Shown one piece after another: positions 17,413-25,647 of a stretch of DNA of 64,000 nucleotides (the stretch's first letter is position 1; the number at the start of each line of letters is the position of its first letter). The notes below the pieces were generated by a model that saw only the letters and a list, made by a program, of their open reading frames with translations, was not told where the DNA came from and ran no database searches. The position numbers and the translations under genes are program-made. The DNA is from Streptomyces cyanogenus (GTDB taxonomy: Bacteria; Actinomycetota; Actinomycetes; Streptomycetales; Streptomycetaceae): the NCBI RefSeq assembly GCF_017526105.1, contig NZ_CP071839.1, positions 5,223,001 through 5,287,000 on the forward strand, in the 5' to 3' direction.

Positions 17413-17573
17413 ACAGCGAACGGCCGGAACCCGGGAATCGGGAACCGCCCCGGACGCAGTGCGTTGGTGGTCCAAGGAAAGACGCCCCGCTTCCTGCGGG
17501 GAGATGCAGGTGCAAGGCCTGCCCGGCGCTCCACTCGACACCCCGCCCCCGGGTTTCCGGAGGCGGGGTGTCG
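17413..17573 (+). ncRNA. Putative free-standing structured RNA with tRNA-like arms
   Basis: No reading frame is supported here, but the plus strand can fold into successive hairpins. These are CCCG/CGGG near 17430; TTGG/CCAA (17464-17475); CCCCG(C)/(G)CGGGG (17485-17501); GCAGG/CCTGC with a seven-base loop (17506-17522); and a terminator stem. The third hairpin can be read as an anticodon arm with U33 and anticodon UCC. The fourth resembles a T arm and is followed by CGGCGCT-CCA. AGTGC near 17458 pairs with the GCGCT, but the rest of the acceptor stem does not close, so this is not a normal tRNA. A putative promoter lies upstream. I do not recognise a known RNA family. Confidence 0.45.
17536..17573. 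terminator. Strong terminator hairpin ending the orphan RNA and facing the GH3 gene
   Basis: CGACACCCCGCC pairs perfectly with GGCGGGGTGTCG, with further pairing inward toward a small loop. It lies only 5 nt beyond the stop of the opposing GH3 gene, so it likely serves both strands. Confidence 0.8.
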
Positions 17574-17578
17574 GCGTT

Positions 17579-19873
17579 CTACGCCACCACCTCGCAGCGC
17601 AGCCGCCGCTCCGGCCCGACCACCCGCGCCGGCCCCGTCAGCCGCAGCCGCGCCCGGTGCCGTACCTCCGCGCTCGACGGGCCGAGGCGCAGCTCCAGTT
17701 CGCCGGGCTCCACCACCCTCGCTCCCGTGCGGTCCGTGAAGGACGACAGGTCCGCGTGGAAGCGGAAGGTGAGGCGGCGGGCGGCGCCCGGGGCCAGGTC
17801 CAGGCGCTGGTAGCCGATCAGGCGCACGTCCGGGCGGGTCACCGAGGCCACCGGGTCGTGCAGGTACAGCTGGACGACCTCGGTGCCCGCCCGGTCGCCG
17901 GTGTTGCGGACCGTGAGGGAGAGGTCGTACGAGCCGTCCGTGCCGATGTCGGCCGCGGAGCCCGCGAACTCCTCCCAGGCGAACTCCGTGTACGAGCGGC
18001 CGTGCCCGAACGGGTACAGCGGGGTCGGATCCAGGCTGCTGACCTCGCCGGCCAGGCCCAGCGGGGGCTGGAGGTAGGTCCACGGCTGGCCGCCGGGCAG
18101 CCGCGGGACGCTCACCGGGAGTCGGCCGGAGGGGTTCACCCGGCCGGACAGCACCCCGGCGACCGCCGGGCCGCCCTCCTCGCCCGGGAAGAAGGCCTGC
18201 ACCACCGCGCCGAGCCGGCCGTGCCAGCGGCCCAGGGCGTAGGGGCGGCCGGTGAGCAGGACCAGGACCACCGGGACGCCCGTGGCCACCAGCGCGTCCA
18301 GCAACTCGCCCTGCGCGCCCGGCAGCCGCAGGTCCGTCGCGTCGCAGCCCTCGCCCGAGGTGCCGCGCCCGAACAGGCCCGCCCGGTCGCCGAGCACCGC
18401 CACGCACACGTCCGCCTCCGCCGCCCGGGCCACCGCCTCCGCGAAGCCGGCGGTGTCCGGGTCCGACACCCCGCAACCCTCCGCGAACGTGACCTTGGTG
18501 TCGGGGAGTTCGCCGCGCAGGGCGTCCAGCACGGTGGGGATCTCGATGCCGGGCGGGACGTCGGGGTGGTGGGTGAGGACATGGGAGGGGAAGGAGTAGC
18601 AGCCGAGCATGGCGAGGGCGTCCGCCGCGCGCGGGCCGACGACCGCGATCCGGGTGTCCGGGGCCAGCGGGAGCAGCCCGTCGGGGTTGTCCAGCAGCAC
18701 CAACGACTCCTGCGCCAGGCGCCCGGCGAGGGCCCGGTTCGCCACCGGGTCCAGGTCGAGCGGGCCCTGCGGCTCCGGCCGCCAGTCCTCGTCCAGCAGG
18801 CCCAGCTCGCACTTCTGGAGCAGGACGCGGCGGGCCGCGCGGTCCACCAGCGACTCGGGGACGCGTCCCTCCCGTACGGCCGCCACCAGGGGCTTCCCGT
18901 AGCACTTGACGGTCGGCAGCTCCACGTCGACGCCGGCGGCCAGCGCCCGATGGGCCGCCTCCGCCTCGTCCGCCGCGACCCGGTGCAGGCTCTGCAGGAA
19001 GGCGATGCCGAAGTAGTCGGCCACCACCGTGCCGGTGAACCCCCACTCCTCGCGCAGCAGCCCGGTGAGCAGTCCAGGGTCGGCGGAGGCCGGCACCCCG
19101 TCGGTCTCCGTGTAGGCCGCCATCACCGAGCGGGCGCCGCCCTCGCGCAGCGCCATCTCGAACGGCGGCAGGGTGACGTCCGCGAACTCGCGGACCCCGG
19201 CCCGCACCGGGGCCAGGTTCCGGGCGCCCGCCGAGGACGCGTACCCGGCGAAGTGCTTGAGCGTGGCGACCACACCGGCCGACTCCAGACCGCGCACGTA
19301 GGCCGTGCCGATGGTGCCGACCAGGTACGGGTCCTCGCCGATCGTCTCCTCGACCCGTCCCCAGCGCGGGTCGCGGACCACGTCCAGGACGGGGGCCAGG
19401 CCCTGGTGGACCCCGGCCGCGCGCAGGTCCCGGCCGATGCGCCGGCCCACCTGCTCGACCAGCTCCGGGTCGAAGGAGGCGCCCCAGGCGAGCGGGACCG
19501 GGTAGGCGGTCGCCCGCCAGGCGGTGAAACCGGCCAGGCACTCCTCGTGCGCGACCGTCGGGATGCCGAAGCGGTTCGCGGCGGCGATCCGGCGCTGTGC
19601 CCGGGCCAGCGCCCGCGCGCCGACGTCCGGGTCGACGGGGGCGGTGCCGAAGGACCGGGTGAGCTGGCCGAGGCCGTGGCTGATCAGCTCGTCCCAGTCG
19701 TACTCGGCAGTCATCTCGCGCTGCAGCGGAGCGACTCCTTCGCCGTCCGTGGCGGCGCCCACCCACACGCCGTACAGCTGGGCGGCCTTCTCCTCCAGGG
19801 TCATCCGGGACAGCAGGTCGGCCACGCGGGCGTCGGCGGGCAGGGCGGGGTCGCGCCAAGGAGCGGTGGTCAT
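17579..19873 (-). CDS. Glycoside hydrolase family 3 (beta-glucosidase / beta-xylosidase type)
   Basis: The 764-residue protein is a full-length GH3 enzyme with the TIM-barrel domain, the alpha/beta sandwich and a C-terminal fibronectin-III-like domain. The motif KHFAGY and the nucleophile Asp in GTVVADYFGI mark the active site. EVVQLYLHDPVASVTRP belongs to the FnIII-like part. There is no signal peptide, so it likely works in the cytoplasm on imported oligosaccharides. I chose the ATG at 19873 (MTTAPWRD), preceded by GGGAG. It is divergent from a LacI-family regulator, which probably controls it. Glucoside versus xyloside specificity cannot be read here. Confidence 0.93.
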   Translation of the reverse strand: MTTAPWRDPALPADARVADLLSRMTLEEKAAQLYGVWVGAATDGEGVAPLQREMTAEYDWDELISHGLGQLTRSFGTAPVDPDVGARALARAQRRIAAANRFGIPTVAHEECLAGFTAWRATAYPVPLAWGASFDPELVEQVGRRIGRDLRAAGVHQGLAPVLDVVRDPRWGRVEETIGEDPYLVGTIGTAYVRGLESAGVVATLKHFAGYASSAGARNLAPVRAGVREFADVTLPPFEMALREGGARSVMAAYTETDGVPASADPGLLTGLLREEWGFTGTVVADYFGIAFLQSLHRVAADEAEAAHRALAAGVDVELPTVKCYGKPLVAAVREGRVPESLVDRAARRVLLQKCELGLLDEDWRPEPQGPLDLDPVANRALAGRLAQESLVLLDNPDGLLPLAPDTRIAVVGPRAADALAMLGCYSFPSHVLTHHPDVPPGIEIPTVLDALRGELPDTKVTFAEGCGVSDPDTAGFAEAVARAAEADVCVAVLGDRAGLFGRGTSGEGCDATDLRLPGAQGELLDALVATGVPVVLVLLTGRPYALGRWHGRLGAVVQAFFPGEEGGPAVAGVLSGRVNPSGRLPVSVPRLPGGQPWTYLQPPLGLAGEVSSLDPTPLYPFGHGRSYTEFAWEEFAGSAADIGTDGSYDLSLTVRNTGDRAGTEVVQLYLHDPVASVTRPDVRLIGYQRLDLAPGAARRLTFRFHADLSSFTDRTGARVVEPGELELRLGPSSAEVRHRARLRLTGPARVVGPERRLRCEVVA

Positions 19874-19918
19874 GGAACTCCCGTCTCGACTCTGCTTCGC
19901 GAGCTCGGCCACGAATGT

Positions 19919-19936
19919 TTCGAGTAATACATCGAA
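19919..19936. promoter_or_regulatory. Candidate operator in the GH3/LacI divergent region
   Basis: TTCGA at 19919-19923 and TCGAA at 19932-19936 form an inverted repeat with 8-nt spacing. The half-sites are embedded in a direct repeat of CGAATGTT (19912 and 19933). A second short symmetric element, GTTCCGGGAAC, starts at 19939. The site lies 46 nt upstream of the GH3 start, where a LacI-type repressor would act. Confidence 0.45.
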
Positions 19937-20002
19937 TGTTCCGGGAACCTATGGCGAGCCAAGCCCTTCGTCAAGAGGCCCGGCGGGGATACGATCGCGG
20001 CC

Positions 20003-21046
20003 ATGAAGCCTTCGAAGCCCGCAGCACCGCAGACGGCGACCCTCGCCGAGATCGCCCGGGAGGCCGGGGTCTCCGCTCCGACTGTTTCGAAGGTCCTCAA
20101 CGGCCGCGCCGACGTCGCCCCCGCGACCCGCACCCGCGTCGAGGAACTGCTGCGCGTCCACGGCTACCGGCGCCGCCGCGCCGAGGCCTCCCGCTCGCCC
20201 CTGATCGACCTGGTCTTCCACGAGCTGGAGAGCGCCTGGGCGCTGGAGGTCATCCGGGGCGTGGAGCACGTCGCCAGGGACGCCGGGCTGAGCGTGGTCC
20301 TGTCCGAGTCGGCCGGCCGGCTCACCCCCGGCCGGACCTGGGCCGACCAGGTCGCCGCCCGCCGCCCGCACGGCGTGGTGCTGGTGCTGTCCGGGCTGGA
20401 CGAGTCCCAGCGGGCGCTGCTGACCAGCCGCTCCATCCCGTTCGTGGTGATGGACCCGGCCGGCGACCCGGGTCCCGACGTGCCGTCCATCGGCGCCACC
20501 AACTGGCAGGGCGGGCTCGCCGCCACCCGCCACCTGGTGGAGCTCGGGCACACCCGGATCGGCGCGATCAGCGGCCCGTCCCGGATGATGTGCAGCCGGG
20601 CCCGGGTCGACGGCTACCGGGCCGCCCTGGAGACGGCCGGACTGCCGGTCGACCCCTCACTCGTCGTGGCCGGCGACTTCCACCACGACGCCGGCTACCG
20701 GCTGGGCCTGGAGCTGCTGCGCCGCCCGGACCGGCCCACCGCCGTCTTCGCGGGCAACGACCTGCAGGCGCTCGGCCTGTACGAGGCCGCCCGCGAACTG
20801 GGCCTGCGCATCCCGGAGGACCTGAGCGTGGTCGGCTTCGACGATCTGCCGGTGGCCCGCTGGGTGGGCCCGCCGCTGACGACCGTACGGCAGCCGCTCA
20901 CCGAGATGGCCGAGGCCGCCGCCCGGCTGGTGCTGGAGCTGGGGCGGGCGCCGGAGGAGCGGGCGGCGACCCGGGTGGAGCTGGCGACCAGTCTGGTGGT
21001 GCGGTCGAGCACGGACGCACCGGCGGTGGCTCAGCGGTTGGCGTAG
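20003..21046 (+). CDS. LacI-family transcriptional regulator
   Basis: The 347-residue protein has the LacI helix-turn-helix (LAEIAREAGVSAPTVSKVLNGR, about 14-35) with the hinge-helix region after it. The periplasmic-binding-protein-like sensor domain follows, ending LATSLVVRSSTDAP. TACGAT at 19990-19995, with TTCGTC at 19967-19972 (17-nt spacing), would start transcription at or next to the ATG, so the message may be leaderless. It probably represses the divergent GH3 gene in the absence of its sugar inducer. Confidence 0.93.
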   Translation: MKPSKPAAPQTATLAEIAREAGVSAPTVSKVLNGRADVAPATRTRVEELLRVHGYRRRRAEASRSPLIDLVFHELESAWALEVIRGVEHVARDAGLSVVLSESAGRLTPGRTWADQVAARRPHGVVLVLSGLDESQRALLTSRSIPFVVMDPAGDPGPDVPSIGATNWQGGLAATRHLVELGHTRIGAISGPSRMMCSRARVDGYRAALETAGLPVDPSLVVAGDFHHDAGYRLGLELLRRPDRPTAVFAGNDLQALGLYEAARELGLRIPEDLSVVGFDDLPVARWVGPPLTTVRQPLTEMAEAAARLVLELGRAPEERAATRVELATSLVVRSSTDAPAVAQRLA

Positions 21047-21253
21047 TGACGGGGGCGGGGGGCAACCCCACACTGCCCCGAAGCCAAGCGGTTCCCCAAC
21101 CGAAACTTTCGGAGGCGCCGAACTGGAGCTACGGCGCGGGCCGACAGGTCACCAGGCCTGGAACGCCACCCGCAAGATGAGAATTTCCGAGGAAAACCGA
21201 CTCGGGCGGCTTCCGCTAACAGTCCCCTAATAATTCGGACTTACGTTCCTGCC

Positions 21254-22297
21254 GTGACGCGACACGAGGAGCAAGGCGACACGGGCAGACGGGTGGGCAG
21301 GCGGCCGAGTGCGCTGCGGATCGCCGGTCTCGCCCTGACGGGCACCCTGGTGCTGGGTGCGGCGGCGGCCGGCTGGACCTACTGGCATCTGGACCGCAAC
21401 ATCCGAAGCGTCGACATCAACAGCGCACTCGGCGACGACCGTCCGGCCAGGGCCGTGGTCACCCCCTCCACCAGCGCCGCCCCGCTGCCCACCGGCTCCC
21501 TGAACATCCTGGTCCTCGGCTCGGACTCGCGCAGCGGCAAGGCCAACCAGGAGCTGGGCGGCGGGGACAGCGGCGGCGCCCGGTCCGACACCGCGATGGT
21601 CGTGCACCTCGACGCCGGCCGGACAAGGGCCACCGTCGTCAGCATCCCCCGCGACACCCTCGTCACCCGTCCGTCCTGCCCGCTGTCCTCCGGCGGCAGT
21701 TCGGCACCGGCGTACGGCGCCATGTTCAACAGCGCCTACGAGCTGGGCGGTCCGGTGTGCGCGGTGAAGACCGTCGAGTCGCTCACCGGCGTCCGCATGG
21801 ACCACTACGTCGAGATCGACTTCTCCGGCTTCGCGAAGCTGGTCGACGCGCTCGGCGGGGTCGACGTCACGACCACCGAGGACATCGACGACGACCAGAG
21901 CCACCTGCGCCTGAAGGCCGGCACCCACCACCTGGACGGCACACAGGCCCTCGCCCTGGCCCGCACCCGGCACGGCATAGGCGACGGCAGCGACCTGGGC
22001 CGCATCGGCTTGCAGCAGATGCTGGTCAAGGACCTGCTGGAACAGCTCTCCGGCGCCGGCCTGCTCACCGACCCGGCCAGGCTGTACCAGGTCGCCGACG
22101 CCGTCACCGCCGGCCTCACCACCGACACCGGCCTGGACTCGCTGAACGAACTGGTGGGTCTCGGCCGGAGCCTGCGGGGCCTGACCGCCGACCGGGTGCG
22201 GACGGTGACCATGCCGGTAACCACGGCACCCTCCGACCCCAACCGGGTCGTCGCCGAGGAGCCGCGGGCGAGCCGGCTCTGGGCGTCCCTGCGCTGA
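21254..22297 (+). CDS. LytR-CpsA-Psr (LCP) family cell-wall glycopolymer ligase
   Basis: LCP proteins transfer lipid-linked glycopolymers (teichoic acids, capsule or similar) onto peptidoglycan outside the membrane. The 347-residue protein has a short basic cytoplasmic tail, one helix (~21-41), and the LCP domain with LGSDSRSG, DTAMVVHLDAG, SIPRDTLV, FNSAYELGGP and GFAKLVDALGGVDV. The catalytic Arg/Asp residues in these motifs are present. The GTG start is used. I could not choose a firm promoter in the 207-nt gap upstream. Confidence 0.93.
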   Translation: MTRHEEQGDTGRRVGRRPSALRIAGLALTGTLVLGAAAAGWTYWHLDRNIRSVDINSALGDDRPARAVVTPSTSAAPLPTGSLNILVLGSDSRSGKANQELGGGDSGGARSDTAMVVHLDAGRTRATVVSIPRDTLVTRPSCPLSSGGSSAPAYGAMFNSAYELGGPVCAVKTVESLTGVRMDHYVEIDFSGFAKLVDALGGVDVTTTEDIDDDQSHLRLKAGTHHLDGTQALALARTRHGIGDGSDLGRIGLQQMLVKDLLEQLSGAGLLTDPARLYQVADAVTAGLTTDTGLDSLNELVGLGRSLRGLTADRVRTVTMPVTTAPSDPNRVVAEEPRASRLWASLR

Positions 22298-22369
22298 CGC
22301 GTACAACCTTCCGGGTGACGCACGGGTCTGCTGCGATGACCGAACAGCTGTACACCAGGGGGTTTTTCG

Positions 22370-23746
22370 TTGTTCCGCTCGCGTTCGCACGCCCGTTGGG
22401 CACTGCCGCTGACCCTCGGCCTCACCGCCCTCGGCCTCGCCGTCCCGGCCGTCTCCGCGGCCCCGGCCAGGAGCGCCGCCCCGGTCCGTGACGACTTCAA
22501 CGGCGACGGCTACGCCGACCTGGCCATCGGGGCGCCGAACGCCACGGTCGGTGGCCAGGCCCGGGCCGGCTACGTCGCCGTGCTGTACGGCGGCCCGCAC
22601 GGGCTGTCCGCCGGCCACCGCACGATCCTCAGCCGGGCCACCGCCGGCATCCCCGGAAACCCCGTCAAGGGGCAGGGCTTCGGGCAGCAGATCTCCAAGG
22701 GCGACCTGGACGGTGACGGCTACGCCGATCTCGTCGTCGGCAGCGGTTCGCCGCGGGACGGCGGGGTCGTCGTCTGGGGCGGCCCGCGCGGCCTGTCCGG
22801 CGGCAGGTCCATCCCGGCCACCGACACCCAGACCGGGGACTTCGACGGTGACGGGCGGCTCGACCTCGCCCTGTTCCGGGCCGGCTTCGGCGGGGGCGAC
22901 GACCCGGCCGGCACCACCGGCAGCATCTGGAAGGGCCCGCTCAAGCGCAGCGGCACGCCGGCCGCACGCACCCCGCTCGACCCCGACCACCTCCGGTACG
23001 TCGACATCCGCGACGGCGACACCGGTGACATCAACGGCGACGGCCGCTCCGACCTGGTGCTGACCGGCTACTGCGGCGACGGCAACAACTGCAGCCGGCT
23101 GTACCTGAGCGGCCCCGCCGGCCTCGCCCCCGTCACCACCCCCTACCGCAGCGGGGACGGCGCGGCGGCGCTCGGCGACCTCGACGGCGACGGCTACGAC
23201 GACCTCGTCACCGGCTTCCAGGACGACAACGCGATCTGGGTGATGTACGGCAGCGCCGCCGGGCTGCGCGGCGAGTCCACCTGGAAGCGGTTCACGCAGG
23301 ACACGCCCGGCGTCCCCGGCAGCCGGGAGTCGAACGACAAGTTCGGCCAGGCCGTCGCGGTCGGCGACATCACCGGGGACGGCATCGACGACGTGGCGGT
23401 CGGCGCGCCCGACGAGAACGGCGAGGGCGTGGTCGACGTGCTGCGCGGCAGCCGCTCCGGGCTGACCGGCGCCGGAGCCCAGGCGTTCGGGCAGAACACC
23501 AGGGGCGTTCCCGGCACCGCCGAGCCGTACGACTCCTTCGGGTACGTGGTCCGGCTGCTGGACGTCGACCGCAACGGCCACGCCGACCTGGCCGCCGCGG
23601 CCCCTGGCGAGGACGGCGGCGACGGCGCGGTGTGGGTGCTGCGCGGACGGCCGTCCGGCCTGGTCACGGACGCGGCCGCCGTCTTCGGCGGGAAGGCGCT
23701 CGGGGCGCCGTACAAGAAGGCGTCGTTCGGCTTCGCGCTGAAGTAA
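22370..23746 (+). CDS. Secreted FG-GAP (integrin-like beta-propeller) repeat protein
   Basis: The 458-residue protein begins with a TTG; AGGGGG at 22357-22362 supports that start. A signal peptide covers about residues 1-32 (basic start, hydrophobic core, VSAAPA). The rest contains seven calcium-binding loops of the form D-x-(D/N)-G-(D/N)-G-x-x-D-L, for example DFNGDGYADLAIG, DLDGDGYADLVVG and DITGDGIDDVAVG. This is consistent with a seven-bladed propeller. Such proteins are extracellular; the ligand is unknown. It follows the LCP gene by 72 nt on the same strand. Confidence 0.92.
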   Translation: MFRSRSHARWALPLTLGLTALGLAVPAVSAAPARSAAPVRDDFNGDGYADLAIGAPNATVGGQARAGYVAVLYGGPHGLSAGHRTILSRATAGIPGNPVKGQGFGQQISKGDLDGDGYADLVVGSGSPRDGGVVVWGGPRGLSGGRSIPATDTQTGDFDGDGRLDLALFRAGFGGGDDPAGTTGSIWKGPLKRSGTPAARTPLDPDHLRYVDIRDGDTGDINGDGRSDLVLTGYCGDGNNCSRLYLSGPAGLAPVTTPYRSGDGAAALGDLDGDGYDDLVTGFQDDNAIWVMYGSAAGLRGESTWKRFTQDTPGVPGSRESNDKFGQAVAVGDITGDGIDDVAVGAPDENGEGVVDVLRGSRSGLTGAGAQAFGQNTRGVPGTAEPYDSFGYVVRLLDVDRNGHADLAAAAPGEDGGDGAVWVLRGRPSGLVTDAAAVFGGKALGAPYKKASFGFALK

Positions 23747-23770
23747 CGGGCCGCCCGGGCCGGCGGGACG

Positions 23771-23816
23771 GGCGGGAGGTTGAGCGGCGGGGCGGCGGGA
23801 GGTTGAGCGGCGGGGC
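23771..23816. repeat. Perfect two-copy 23-bp tandem repeat
   Basis: The 23-bp unit starting GGCGGGAGGTTGAGCGG occurs at 23771-23793 and again at 23794-23816. It lies in the gap between the propeller gene and the ECF42 promoter. No function is evident; a copy-number difference between strains is likely. Confidence 0.85.
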
Positions 23817-23857
23817 GGGGGGCGGCGAAAAAAATCCCGGAGATTTTTCCGCGAGCG

Positions 23858-23884
23858 TGTCGATCCGGCTCCCTCCCGTTCGAC
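23858..23884 (+). promoter_or_regulatory. ECF42-type sigma-factor promoter for the DGPF/ECF42 pair
   Basis: TGTCGA at 23858-23863 and CGAC at 23881-23884 are spaced by 17 nt. From what I recall of the ECF42 group, its target promoters have TGTCGA at -35 and a CGA-type -10, usually just upstream of a DGPF-domain gene, exactly the arrangement here. This predicts autoregulation by the sigma factor encoded next door. Confidence 0.7.
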
Positions 23885-23936
23885 GCAAGGGTGAGCGGCG
23901 GGGAACGGACCCGCCGCCCCGACCGAAGGAGACACC

Positions 23937-24293
23937 ATGCCCCGCTACCTGTCGCTCGTGCGCATCGACGAGTCCACCGGCCCCGCCGGCGGCCCCAGCG
24001 AGGAGCTGATGCAGCGGATGGGCGAGCTGATCGAGGAGATGACCAAGGCCGGTGTCCTGCTCGACACCGCCGGGCTCACCCCGTCCGCCGAAGCCGTCCG
24101 GCTGGACTGGGACGGCACGAAGGTCTCGGTCACCGACGGTCCGTTCACCGAGTCCAAGGAGGTCGTCGGCGGCTACGCGCTCATGCAGTGCAAGGACCGG
24201 GCGGAGGCGCTGGAGTGGACCCAGCGCTTCTTGAAGATCCACGGCACGGAGTGGCGGTTCGCCTGCGAGCTGCGGGAGATCGCCGAGGGCTGA
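23937..24293 (+). CDS. DGPF-domain (YCII-related) protein, partner gene of an ECF42 sigma factor
   Basis: The 118-residue protein contains the family signature VTDGPFTESKEVVGGY around residues 66-81 and belongs to the YCII-related dimeric alpha/beta-barrel group. The ATG is preceded by GAAGGAGA. Genes of this type are regularly found with, and controlled by, ECF42 sigma factors. Their biochemical activity is not established. The sigma-factor gene begins 43 nt downstream and the ECF42-type promoter lies about 50 nt upstream. Confidence 0.92.
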   Translation: MPRYLSLVRIDESTGPAGGPSEELMQRMGELIEEMTKAGVLLDTAGLTPSAEAVRLDWDGTKVSVTDGPFTESKEVVGGYALMQCKDRAEALEWTQRFLKIHGTEWRFACELREIAEG

Positions 24294-24336
24294 GCCCGTT
24301 TGGCCGTCCGTCGACCAGGGTGTTGCATGGTGGGCT

Positions 24337-25647
24337 GTGGAATCACAGCCCACCGCGGCACACGCGATCGAGACCGTCTTCCGCCTGGAGTCGCCCCGTG
24401 TGATCGCCGGCGTCGCCCGGATCGTCCGGGACGTCGGCATCGCCGAGGAGCTGGCGCAGGACGCCCTGGTCGCCGCCCTGGAGCGGTGGCCCCGGGAGGG
24501 GGTGCCGGACAACCCGGGCGCCTGGCTCATGGCCACCGCCCGGCACCGGGCCGTCGACCTGGTCCGGCGCCGCGAGACCTACGCCCGCAAACTCGCCGAG
24601 ATCGGCCGGGACCTGGAGACGGCCCCGCCGTCGTACGACGAACCCGCCGACCCGGACGACATCGACGACGACCTGCTGCGGCTGGTCTTCACCGCCTGCC
24701 ACCCGGTGTTGTCGCCGGAGGCCCGCACCGCGCTCACCCTGCGCCTGCTGGGCGGCCTGACCACGGCCGAGATCGCCCGTGCCCACCTGGTGCCGGAGCC
24801 GACGATCGCCCAGCGGATCGTCCGCGCCAAACGCACCCTGGCGAAGCGGAACGTCGCCTTCGAGGTGCCGTACGGGCCCGAGCGCGAGGCCCGCCTCGGC
24901 TCCGTGCTGGACGTCATCTACCTGATCTTCAACGAGGGGTACGCGGCCACCGCAGGCGACGACTGGCTGCGCCCCGGCCTGTGCGAGGACGCGCTGCGGC
25001 TGGCCCGGGTGCTGTCCGCGCTGATGCCCGAGGAGCCCGAGGTGCACGGCCTGACCGCGCTGCTGGAGTTCCAGGCCTCCCGCGCCGCCGCCCGCACCGG
25101 CCCCGACGGCGCACCGGTGCTGCTGAAGGACCAGGACCGCCGCCGCTGGAACCGCATGCTCATCGCGCGCGGCGTCCGCGCCCTCGACCGCGCCGAGGCC
25201 ACCGCGAGCGGCCCGCCCGGGCCGTACACCCTCCAGGCCGCCATCGCCGCCTGCCACGCGCGCGCGTACAGGTACGAGGAGACCGACTGGCGCGCCATCG
25301 CCACCCTGTACCGGCTGCTGGCCGTCCGCGCGCCGTCCCCGGTGGTCGAGCTGAACCGCGCGGTCGCCGTGTCGATGGCCGACGGCCCCGCGGAGGGCCT
25401 GAAGCTGGTGGACGCCCTGGCCGACGCGCCCGCGCTGCGCGGCTACCACCTGCTGCCCAGCGTCCGCGGCGACCTGCTGTCCCGCCTCGGGCGCACCGCC
25501 GAGGCCCGCGAGGAGTTCCTCCGCGCCGCCGGCCTGACCCACAACGAGCGGGAACGGCGCCTGCTGCTGCGCAGGGCGGGGGAGTGCGCCGGCGTCAGCC
25601 CAGCGGACGGCCGATCAGCATCGTCGGCGCCCCGGCGACCCGGGTGA
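24337..25647 (+). CDS. ECF42-group RNA polymerase sigma factor with C-terminal TPR-like domain
   Basis: The 436-residue protein is much longer than a simple ECF sigma. Region 2 includes ELAQDALVAALERWPREGVPDNPGAWLM. Region 4 includes LRLLGGLTTAEIARAHLVPEPTIAQRIVRAKRTL. Then comes the ECF42-specific DVIYLIFNEGY and a helical, TPR-like C-terminal domain of about 200 residues, required for activity in the studied members of the group. No anti-sigma gene is adjacent, as is typical of ECF42. The 3' end overlaps the convergent methyltransferase gene by 53 nt. Confidence 0.93.
   Translation: MESQPTAAHAIETVFRLESPRVIAGVARIVRDVGIAEELAQDALVAALERWPREGVPDNPGAWLMATARHRAVDLVRRRETYARKLAEIGRDLETAPPSYDEPADPDDIDDDLLRLVFTACHPVLSPEARTALTLRLLGGLTTAEIARAHLVPEPTIAQRIVRAKRTLAKRNVAFEVPYGPEREARLGSVLDVIYLIFNEGYAATAGDDWLRPGLCEDALRLARVLSALMPEEPEVHGLTALLEFQASRAAARTGPDGAPVLLKDQDRRRWNRMLIARGVRALDRAEATASGPPGPYTLQAAIAACHARAYRYEETDWRAIATLYRLLAVRAPSPVVELNRAVAVSMADGPAEGLKLVDALADAPALRGYHLLPSVRGDLLSRLGRTAEAREEFLRAAGLTHNERERRLLLRRAGECAGVSPADGRSASSAPRRPG

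Noticed and set aside
17459..17533. A functional tRNA-Gly(UCC) gene
   Set aside because: Anticodon-like and T-like arms are present, but only about five acceptor pairs form, the D stem is short, position 37 is U and T-loop position 55 is G. It is kept only as a tRNA-like element of an RNA.
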